Source: Hydrangea macrophylla (taxonomy: Eukaryota; Streptophyta; Magnoliopsida; Cornales; Hydrangeaceae). Taken from it: 64,000 bases of DNA. Made by a program: the position numbers and the translations under genes. The notes under the pieces were generated by a model. It had not been told where the DNA came from. It did no database searches and was given only the letters and a program-made list of their open reading frames with translations. Position 1 is the first letter of the stretch. Every line of letters begins with the position of its first letter. Below are positions 23,727 through 32,852 of the stretch, in pieces. The stretch spans positions 55,890,274 through 55,954,273 of the forward strand of contig CM066998.1 in assembly GCA_033977485.1 (NCBI GenBank). Reading direction: 5' to 3'.

Positions 23727-23930
23727 TAGCCAGGCTGCTATATCATATAAAAAATATATGTAATTTTGCGCCTCGCTTCGCTCGGGCGCGGGCCTCAGAG
23801 CCTCACCCCTAGGCTCTAGGAGACCTTTGCACCTCAGTGCGCTTTGCACCTTAAATAACCTTGGACTCTGCGTGTGTGGAGAAGTAGAAAGATAAATAAA
23901 AGATTGTTATTAATTAGTGATATCAAATAT
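23727..23930. repeat. Second copy of a local direct repeat, with a GC-rich insert
   Basis: The words GCCAGGCTGCYATATCATATA and GTTATTARTTAGTGATATCAAA occur here and at 23097-23190. In the first copy they are about 20 bp apart; here they are separated by a further 140 bp or so that include a GC-rich stretch (GCGCCTCGCTTCGCTCGGGC). The pair therefore shows an apparent empty and filled site. Confidence 0.55.
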
Positions 23931-23963
23931 TGATATTTTTCTCACAATGAAAGTTGTAAGACA

Positions 23964-24066
23964 TATAACTATTCCCTAAATGTAAGAATGCTCACCCATT
24001 ACTAACAAGTTAGACCAACTATTTCCTAGATGCAAGAATGCTCGCCCATTACTAGCAAGTTAGCTC
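23964..24066. repeat. 48-bp tandem duplication
   Basis: Two adjacent units, each with CTA(A/G)ATG(T/C)AAGAATGCTC, then CCCATTACTA(A/G)CAAGTTAG, with three or four differences. No coding meaning seen. Confidence 0.6.
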
Positions 24067-25332
24067 ACATCTCTTGCATATTTATTGCATCCAAGTATAT
24101 GTAAAATGATAGAAAACTAGATAGGTAACTATCTTGCATGTCAAAATCACATCTCATAAACATGTCATCGACCAAACTAATTTAATAAAGTCAAGTCTGC
24201 TAAATAGATGTATTCCATGAATTCAGTGCACATGCCAAACACCAACCTATTGTAACAAAAACTTCAAATGATCTCCTTTGTTACCAAGGAGAAAGTGTGT
24301 TAAAATTATATTTAAAGTAATGCTACATGCTTCTCAAATTAGATTTAGAGTAATGCTGCAAGCAAGAAATACACCCAAAAAAAAAAAAACTTGAGATGGC
24401 AATGCCCACCCCATATGAGCACAAAGCTCACTCCAAACTAAGCTAACAAAATACAAAACCGACATCACTTGGAGACAAAATCACAAATACCATAAGTGCA
24501 AAGGTAATCTAAAGCTTGAAAAACGGTAACACAAAAATGCACTATCCCAAACACAAAAAACAAAAAGATATCAGCCACAACAAATCATAACAATATCAAT
24601 AAAATACCATAAGAACAACCCCCATGAAGCACCCATCAAGATACCAACAGGGAGCCTAAACATCCCTTGGAAATCAGAGCATTACTATTGACCGCCAAAA
24701 AATCTAATACCAGAAATAACTCAAAAATCAGAAAAGGGGATCATGAGTATAAGAGAGATAAAGAGAGGTAAAAAAAGATTGAATTATGGTGGTGAAGAAG
24801 ATAGGTTTTTGTATTAGAATTCTTGATGAAAGATTTGGTGAAAAAGTACAATCATATCAGTCAGACTAGTGGGATTTTCACAATGTTTTCATAATTATTA
24901 ATTGAGGAAATCCATGAATAAACTTAAGGGGATCTATGAAGCTATATCAAAGAAAAAATAGCAGCAGAAATCATACCTAGAGATAGAATACAAAATCAAA
25001 ATGCCTGTGGTTGGGGATTGGGTTCAGGAAGGGATTGATGGTATGGTCTGCTCGGTGGAGATCTGCCTTTGCTGGTCGATGTTGGTGTTGGTCAGATTGA
25101 CCAGGAGATAGAGAGACGATGAAGTGTACATATTAGTCTTTTACCTTTTCCTCAAATTATTCACAATTTGAAACTCAAAATGAATATGACATTTCAATAT
25201 ACAAAATATTGATATATAGAATCAACAAGATGTATATATGACAGATCGAAGATCTGAAAAAACAAAAGATGCATGAGATCTTACTGTCCCTGTACAAGGA
25301 AACAAGGTCAAATCCACTCATCTTCTACTATC

Positions 25333-26049
25333 CTAGAGCCACATCGGTCTCAATGTCCACCTAAACAGAGAGAAACATTGTTAAATACTACAATATATAT
25401 ATAGAGCAAGTGTAATAATCCTCAACAGGTCCAGTAACAACGAAATATGTAGATTACTTAGGTTTTAATTTTTTGAAACTTAGCTACAAAAACTAAGGGG
25501 TACTAATGCTAAGCTTGAGGATTGCCTGGACAGCATTTATAAGGACCAATTCTTATTTTCTTTTTAAAAAATTGAAACATCTCAACCAAGGAAAGTCATA
25601 AATTCTCTACAAACACAAAAGCTATTAATTACAGATTACTCAACTTGATCATAATTTCAACAACCATAAACATATGCATACATAATATATGTAGAATAAT
25701 ACTTGGTGTTGGTGGTGGGTCCACCGTCTTCAGCAGCAACGGAGGCTGCTTCCAAATTCCTCCTAGTCTCCTCTAGCTTCTTTGAAATCTCGGCCTCGGT
25801 ATAACCCTTCTCGATCAGCTTTTCTTCGAGGACCACAAGCTTGAGCTGAATTTGATGCTTGCGGTCGTGTTTGAGTATGTCCCTGTTGGGCTTCTTGCTG
25901 ATGCCACTGATACCCTGATCTGTTCCGAACCCAGTGCTGCCATCCATGGCCACTTTTCCGATATTGGGCCTCACGAAGAACTTGTTGCTCTGTATGTACC
26001 CATTGGTTCCTGAACCACTAGGTGTCTGTAATCCGATTTTGTAGTACAT
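25333..26049 (-). CDS. Small cwf21-domain protein (Cwc21/SRRM2 N-terminus like)
   Basis: Probable spliceosome-associated nuclear protein. Exon 1 (26049-25703) begins at an ATG and carries the SRRM2/Cwc21 signature: a conserved N-terminus (GIGLQTPSGSGTNGYIQSNK), then KKPNRDILKHDRKHQIQLKL and the helical cwf21 domain (about residues 60-105, VLEEKLIEKGYTEAEI). A donor GTATTA follows at 25702. A good acceptor (TTTCTCTCTGTTTAG) ends at 25361; exon 2 then codes nine more residues to a TAG at 25335-25333, giving 124 residues, close to yeast Cwc21 (about 135) but far shorter than plant and animal SRRM2-like proteins. It may thus be a genuine short form or the 5' piece of a truncated gene; I see no RS-rich exons downstream. 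In this family the domain contacts Prp8 and Snu114 in the spliceosome. Confidence 0.6.
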
Positions 26050-26384
26050 ATTTCTTGCAAACCAGAGTTCACACCAATGATTGATGAGAGAGAGAAACCA
26101 AAAATTTCAAAGAGTTTTGAAAACCCTAGCCCTAGGAGGTAGGTATTGTTATGTTATTTAGGAAAATAGTGAGTGAGGAAGGATGGGGTGAGATCAGAGA
26201 GGAAGAAACCAAGAGAGAGGTAGGACATAGAGAGCTAGGGCTTCTGAATGTAGGAGTTAAAAGAAAAAGAGGTTTAAAAGAGACTCATTACAAAATACTA
26301 TAATACTGAGCGTGTCCTGATGGATAGGGCCAAAACTGAAGAGAGAAAATTTTTTTTTGAAAAATAGGCCCACCAAGTTTTTGT
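26050..26384 (-). promoter_or_regulatory. Upstream region of the cwf21 gene
   Basis: On the minus strand this is the 5' flank: CT-rich tracts (read on the plus strand as GAGAGAGAGAAACC near 26088 and AGAGAGGAAGAAACC near 26195) look like a plant 5' untranslated leader. I cannot place a TATA box with confidence. Confidence 0.35.
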
Positions 26385-26671
26385 TCTTAAAACATGAAAA
26401 TAGATTTATGACAATATTTTTGTTTGTTACAGTTCCATGCCGTGACAAATTTCTCACATTTAAGTTTGTCAATGTTTTTTTATAGTGACAACTTTTGTCA
26501 CTGTTCCTACCGTGACAACATTATTTTTTGTCATTGTCAACAACCGTGACATATTTTGTCATTGTTTTAGTACTTGTCACGGTTTGGAACCGTGACAAAA
26601 TTTGTCATTGTCTTGGACAGTGACAAACAACGCGAAAATAAGTGTGACAATTCGACCAATTTGGTGTAGTG
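26385..26671 (-). mobile_element. One end of a CACTA transposon
   Basis: The right limit reads, on the minus strand, CACTACACCAAATTGG, the classic CACTA terminal repeat. Inward of it, the subterminal word CCGTGACAAA or its complement TTTGTCACGG occurs several times in both orientations (about 26440, 26508, 26548, 26576, 26590). The opposite terminus is not in the window, so this is a truncated or solo end. It lies about 340-620 bp upstream of the cwf21 start codon. Confidence 0.75.
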
Positions 26672-28499
26672 ATAAAAAGAGAGAAGAAAAGAAAAAGATG
26701 AAGGAGCTCGCTAGGATGAAAACCCGAAAGGGCGCCTGGGCAAAAGTTAGAGGAAAAATAAGATGCGTGTTGATTTCAAAATTTGAATCCTAGCCAGCCA
26801 AATCATGAAGAGAATAAGAGATAGAGATGTAGAGAAAAGAAAGGAAAGAGAAAAGAAAAGACAGAGAATAAATAAGATTAAGAATTCTTGAGCACTTCAA
26901 AGTACATCATTGGTACATGAACTATCCCAAGGCTTTGTGTTGTTCTAAAAAAAAGAAATTGGAAATGAAAAGAGCGATTTGGATGTATCAATTAGTATCA
27001 AAATTTTGTGAGAGGCTCAATGGCTAAGAGGGCCCAAAACAATGCAAAGATATCTTTGAGAAAAATAAAGAGTGATTTGGAGGGTTGATATTGCTTGTGA
27101 GTATGATAGAGTATGATTAAAACATGATGTATTATGAGACTTGTAAAGATTGACTGGCTAGTGAAAAGGTGAAAAGAATCAACCGACACAAAGAAAAAAG
27201 AAAAGAAAAGGGAAAAAAAGAAGAAAAAATAAATAAATAAAAGGGTGAAGTAGTTCATGTTCTCATCATCTTGTTCAAAATCTACCACAAGGAATCTGTT
27301 TCAAAAAATCGATTCAGAAAGAGCACTCATTGGACCCATATGGAAACATGGCTCAAAAAGCCCACAAATTCTTGAAGCCTTATTCTTTCAAGATTTCCAG
27401 AGTCCATGAACTACGTTTGGACCTAATTCCCACTTGGGGATACGTAGGTAGCCTGTGCGGTTAGGTCACAAATATCGTCGCACCATATGATATTTCTCTT
27501 TCAAGCTCAATTGAACTACTTTGGACCTGATTCCCACTTGGGGATAAGTAGGCGAACTTCACAAGGTTCTCGGTCCATAACCATTTCTAAACCGAAAGCT
27601 TCACCCTTTACACCTTTGGTTTCCTTCCTTCAGACTAGGGGGAAAAGTTGTGTTTACCTGGAGCCATATATGTATTGCCAAACCAGGGGCAAACAAAGTT
27701 TGCCCATCAGCATTGGGACGTCTCGCTTCAGCCCACCACATTCATGATGATTACCTCTATGTTGGGAGTAAATGCACTGTAGGCATCTTGCACCATCATG
27801 TTCTCAAAACCCTAAGAAGAGCCTATTTGCCCTTAAGACTAGGGGAAATTTGTTTGCTAAAGCTTCATTTTACCCTAGAAGTGAGCCCCCAAGTCTCTTT
27901 CAAACTAAGGGCAAACTTTGTTTGCCAATGCAAGTTTTCAAGTCACCAAGTCTATTTTGAAACGCTTTGAAATGGAGTGTCTTTTATTCTATAAGCTAAA
28001 GCACTAATTTGAAGCATAGTCTAGATAGGCAAAGAATTCGCTAAGTGAAAAAGGAAAAGTTTTCAAAGCTTAGATTTATCAGCAAAGCAATACCATTGTA
28101 AGATGATGAATAAATGAAAGGTGAGATGATACATTATTCACAATGAAAGCACATTAATTCATGATAATGCAGAGTTTGAGTCAGTCGTCTTGTCTATTTG
28201 CTTTATCAAGTCAGTTCTCCTTTGGTGAGCCAATAATGGTCTCAAATGTGTGGGTTTAAGATGATGAATAAAGATTTGAAAAGTCTCCATGAGCATCCTA
28301 AGAGCAATGCGAGCAAAAGTTCCAAACGCCATCACAATACAATGTTAAAGTGGTAATATAAGAAGAGTCCAAAACTAGGGGCAAATTTGACTTTCCTCTT
28401 TTGAAAGGACCGATATGTTTTTTTCAAAGGTCTACAAATGCATAAAATCATTCTTTCTAATAAGCTCCATTCAAATTCTTTGAGCTTGAGGAGACTCCC

Positions 28500-29334
28500 G
28501 AACATGCGTTAGTCCTCAATGGCAGCTTCTCTCAGTGTTAATCCTCAATGGCATCTGTGTTAGTCCTCAATGGCATCTACATTAGTCCTCAATGGAAGGA
28601 TCGTTTACGTTAGTCCTAAATAGCATCAGTTTTAGTCCTCAATGGCAGCATCATCGGTATTAGTCCTCAATGGCAACCTTGCGTTAGTCCTCAATGGCTA
28701 CATAATCGGTGTTAGTGCTCAATGGCAACCTTGCGTTAGTCCTCAATGGCAGCATCATCAATGTTAGTCCTCAATAGCATCTGTGTTAGTCCTCAATGGA
28801 ATCTGTGTTAGTCCTCAATGGCATTTGTATTAGTCCTCAATGGCAGCATCGTTTGTGTTAGTCCTCAATGGCAGCTTCTCTAAACATTAGTCCTCAATGG
28901 CAGCATCATCGGTGTTAGTCCTCAATGGCAACCTTGTGTTAGTCCTCAATGACAGCATCATCGATGTTAGTCTTCAATGGTAGCATCATCAGTATTAGTC
29001 CTCAATGGCATCTGTGTTAGTACTCAATGGCATCTGCATTAGTCCTCAATGGAAGCATGGTTTGTGTTAGTCCTCAATGGCATCTGCATTCGTCCTCAAT
29101 GGCAGCATCATCTGTGTTAGTCATCTAAGGTAATCTCTGTTAGGCCTTAATGGCAACCCTCATTAGTCCTCAAAGGCAATCTCTGTTAGTCCTCAAAGGC
29201 AATCCCCGTTAGTCCTCAATGGCAATCCCTAGTAGTCCTCTATGGCGATCTTTGTTAAGTCCTTAATGGCACTCCTTAATGGCAATTTGTCAATCCTCGA
29301 TAGCATCTGTGTTAGTCCACAATGACAAGCATTT
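28500..29334. repeat. Tandem array 1, about 33 units
   Basis: About 33 units built on TTAGTCCTCAATGGCA, each followed by a variable tail of a few to fifteen bases (GCATCATCGGTG, TCTGTG, ACCTTGCG and others), so unit length ranges from about 18 to 33 bp. Later units drift (CCTCAAAGGCAATC). The irregular spacing and lack of frame conservation argue against a protein repeat. Confidence 0.85.
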
Positions 29335-29520
29335 AGGAATAAGTCAATGCAAATGGATCTTGACTGTTGGAATAAGTCATTATCTAGATACCGTCTTGGC
29401 TGTTGGAATAAGTCATTACAAGAACGTCTTGACTGTTAGAATAAGGCATCTCAGAACGAATGTCTTAACTGTTGGAAAAGTCACCTTAGAGCAAATGTCT
29501 TGATTATTGGAATAAGTTAC
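29335..29520. repeat. Tandem array 2, about five units
   Basis: Units of about 40 bp containing GGAATAAGTCA and then CGTCTTGACTGTT. It lies directly between arrays 1 and 3 and shares no obvious sequence with them. Confidence 0.75.
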
Positions 29521-29549
29521 CAAGCATATTTCAATTCATCCGTCATTTT

Positions 29550-30310
29550 GGAGTATAAGGCGTGAAGCGCACTAGAGAATAAGGCGCGTAGCACATCTCA
29601 GTATTTCAATCAGCTCAGTTCCTGATTCAACACTGGAGTATAAGGCGCGCAGTGCATCTCAGTCAATCAGATGATTCTCGATAAAACACCAGAGTATAAG
29701 GCGCGCAGCACATCTTAGTCTTTCAAGCAGCTCAGTTCCTAATTCGACACCGGAGTATAAGGCGCGCAGCATATCTCAGTCGATTGTATGATTTTTAAAA
29801 AGACAGCGGAGCATAAGGCGCAAGGCGTGTCTCAGTCTTTTAGTAGCTTAGTTCGTGATTCAACACCGGAGTATAAGGCGCGCAGTACATCTCAGTCGAT
29901 CAGATGATTCTCGATAAGACACCGGGTATAAGACACGAAGCGCATCTCAGTCTTTCAAGCAACTCAATCCTTGATTCGACACCGAAGTATAAGGCGCCCA
30001 GCACATCTCAGTCGATCAAATGATTCTTAAGAAGACAGCGGAGTATAAGGCGCAAGGCGCGTCTCAGTATTTTAGCGTGCTTCCTGATTCGGCGTCAGAG
30101 TCTAAGGTGCGAGGCGTATCTCAGTCGATCAGATGATTCTTAAAAGACAACGGAGTATAAAGCGCAAGGTGCGTCTCAGTCTTTTAGCGTGCTTCCTGAT
30201 TCGACATCGTAGTACTCTAAGGTGCGAGGCGCATCTCAGTCAATCAGATGATTCTTAGGAGGCAACAGAGTATAAGGTACGAGGCGCATCTCGATCGATC
30301 ACTAGTCGAT
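29550..30310. repeat. Tandem array 3, alternating two-monomer array
   Basis: About 14 monomers of 55-60 bp, each starting near GAGTATAAGGCGCGCAG and continuing CATCTCAGT. Two forms alternate: one continues CGATCAGATGATTCT, the other CTTTCAAGCAGCTCAGTTCC, followed by a shared GACACCG. The effective period is therefore a dimer of about 115 bp. In the last third the second form changes to TTTTAGCGTGCTTCCTGATT. Confidence 0.85.
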
Positions 30311-30512
30311 TAGATGACTCATGAAGAATGTTGGGGAACTAAGCATAGAAAACGCATCTATGATGGTCACGACTTTTCCATGATAAGACGTCATCAGCAT
30401 AGAAAGTTTAAGGCATAAGATGCATTTTACTACTATAAGGAGCAGTATGGTTCTAAGTCATTGCACCTGAGAGCATGGAGCATGAATTTGCTTGAGCACA
30501 TGCATCACGATA

Positions 30513-32602
30513 TGTCATGCCCCGCAGTAGCAAAAATAGAGAAAATTAATTCCTTTTTGGACCCTTAGGCCATGATAGTTGAAAGTCACCACATTGTCCA
30601 CAACCAAAGTCTGATCATCAGAGTAATGGACTAAACCACACATTGGAAAATTCTAAGTTCGATATATGTAAAGTTCGATACTAACTATTACAAACCATCA
30701 GTATTGCAGAAGCATAAATAAAGTACCACAACAACATATGCCAATTTATACTTAACTATTACAACAGTCTCTAATACATAAGCATAAACTAAACTACGGC
30801 AAAGCTCCAGGTCTTTAGCTCGCGTAGTAGTCAGCGTCAGCATAACCTCCGTCATCGTAGGCTCCATCCTCAAAGCCCCTGTCCATATATGCATCACTTG
30901 CATACTCATAACCCTGGCCAGCTGGACGTAGAATATCCAGCGGCATAAACGTCGTTAGCTACGGAAGCTGAGTGAAAGCAAATACTAACAGAGTATCTAT
31001 AGATATACAGTATACATAAACATCATTAAAAGGATCTTCTCATCGTTTGCATGCATGTATGTGTCAACTTGATAAATAACAACGGACGTCATCCCAATCC
31101 TATCTCATCATAACATGGATTCTCGGGTCCACATCACGCACGTAGCCTTACCTCTCACAGTACTCAACCCATTCCTTGAAAATCCCTTTCTAACTGGCAC
31201 GTAGCCCAATACCTCCTGATTATTTAAACCCGACACGTAGTCCCAAACATATTATAGACTCTTGGGTCCATGTTAATCAGACACGTAGTCCCATACCTAC
31301 GGTCTGTGACACTCGACACGAAGTCCCACATCTTATCACATAAATCAGACACGTAGTCCCATACAATCAAATCCTGACACACAATCCTACTATTTCAACC
31401 AATCCGCCTTGATATAATATGGCCAATAGCCCTATTGCAATACAATACGCAGCCCGAATATAATACGGCACACAACTCTGACATACTATAGCACGCAGCT
31501 CCATTGTACCACAACACTCAGCTAATACTATCGCACACAGCTCTACCATCGCACACAGCTAACTTCATCACACACAGCTAACTCCATTGCACACAGCTTT
31601 ACAATAATGCCATAACACTCTGCAATACTATAGCACATAGCAATACCACAGCACTCAGCTTTGAAATACCTTAGCACTCAGCTTCGCAATCCTATTACGG
31701 CTCGTAGTCCCGATATGCTACTACGGCACGCAACCCTAAGATACCACGGCACTCCAGCCCTGACATATTACCCTCAACACAAAGTCCCACTATATTAAAC
31801 TCGACACGAAGCTCCACATCACTAACCTCCCAAATTCAACACGCAGTCCAACTCTATCATACACCAATCTGACACGCAGTCCTGACCCTATTCTAGTACC
31901 TTGGGATCCCACACTCGACATCACACGATCTTAGCGACCGCATTCGTATGCATAAATATAAATAGTATCGACCTCCGTGGTCGACAGACACACTACCAAT
32001 CACGTCGACTTCTCAACCGTTTTAACAACATTATACCATCATTATACCATTAGTTCCACTATTCCATGCATTAAGTCTATTATTCCACATGTGTATTATT
32101 CCAATACAACCCCCAACATCAATGCATGATCATAAACAGATTAACAGTTCATCAGGTATAAAACAACTACACATTTAACATTTTGATATGCTCGATCGAT
32201 CGAAGTCATTTTGATCGATTGAGGAAAATAAATGTTCGATTGATTGAACCATGTTCGATCGATCGAGATCAAGAGGGTACAGGTGGCAAAACACGTAAAC
32301 TAAAAATACAGGGTTCGATCGATCGACGTGGGTTTGATCGATTAAGAACAGGTCAGTCAGGGTTCGATCGATTGAGAACAGGTCAATCGCTTGAGAAAAA
32401 GGGACACATCATCAATTCAGGTCGACAGAGGTTTGATCGTTCGAAGTGGGCTCGATCGATTGAAGAAAAGAATTGGTTGAACAATCGATCGAAGGAGGTT
32501 CGATTGCTCGAAGATGAAATTCTAGAAAAAGAAAAGACAAGCACATTGAATCTTATTAATACCAAAAGGGTATAAAAGTACAAATGAAAATACAGGGTAA
32601 TC
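30513..32602 (-). repeat. LTR (probably solo) of a second Gypsy family
   Basis: Plus-strand start TGTCATGCCCCG resembles the minus-strand LTR ends of the Gypsy element at 13996, and the right end ATACAGGGTA matches the LTR end at 53648 (ATACAGGGTATTACA) but lacks the last bases. No coding sequence. Inside are degenerate repeats of GACACGTAGTCCCA and CACGCAGC (about 31080-31900) and a palindrome cluster based on GATCGATC (32190-32500). It sits inside the Tat/Ogre-like 3' region. I find no exact target duplication. Confidence 0.6.
32190..32510. repeat. GATCGATC palindrome cluster
   Basis: About a dozen copies of TTCGATCGATYGAA-like dyads in 320 bp (near 32190, 32212, 32235, 32252, 32313, 32332, 32363, 32433, 32451, 32484, 32499), several differing by one C-to-T or G-to-A change. 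The same motif recurs in the LTR at 52020-53648. Confidence 0.8.
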
Positions 32603-32852
32603 CGTATGCTTATTTGTGAGTAAGTGTGTTTGGCCCCTCGCCCGAACTACGTCCTGGTTTGATTCCCGTTGGGATACGTGGGCAGCTCAATATTGAGCAC
32701 AACTAGCACCGACCATTTAGACGTCCGATTTTTGCAACGTATCTTATTTTTACCTGAATATGATAGATCGGTCAAAGGCTTGTCTTCACACAGGCTTCAA
32801 CATTTACTTGCGATATGCGTTGCTTCACAAGCTCTACTGAAGAGGGGCAAAC

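Larger units (their letters stand above)
21456..25332. other. Non-coding region with repeats
   Basis: No convincing coding sequence. It holds a (GT)n(GC)n tract at 21489-21517, a single-ended copy of a foldback element (22364-22680), a G run near 22650, a segmental direct repeat (23097-23190 versus 23727-23930) and a 48-bp tandem duplication (about 23970-24065). The open frames of up to 98 codons have no recognisable content. Confidence 0.65.
26690..32852 (+). mobile_element. Long 3' untranslated region of a Tat/Ogre-like element
   Basis: This precedes a 3.2-kb LTR and ends in a polypurine tract (AAGAGGGGCAAAC, 32840-32852). It carries phrases typical of Tat-lineage Gypsy 3' regions: GATGAAAACCCGAAAGGGC near 26716, and the block GAACTAC..TTTGG..GATTCCC..TTGGGGATA.GTAGG three times (about 27410, 27512, 32645). 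No intact pol is present. It contains three tandem arrays (28500-29330, 29335-29520, 29550-30310) and an inserted LTR (30513-32602). Several ACTAGGGG(C/G)AAA phrases near 27640-27910 and 28370 are also typical. Lineage assignment is inference. Confidence 0.6.

Noticed and set aside
27487..27970. Three overlapping frames of 60-106 codons
   Set aside because: They lie in the Tat/Ogre-like 3' untranslated text with its repeated CTAGGGGCAAA phrase and share no domain.
28500..29334. Repeat array with variable spacers, superficially like a CRISPR array
   Set aside because: Units are degenerate, spacers are short, related to each other and of very uneven length, and the setting is a plant retroelement; it is a minisatellite.
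29279..29503. 74-codon frame with repeated TVGISH words
   Set aside because: It is a translation of tandem array 2; frame is not kept in neighbouring units.
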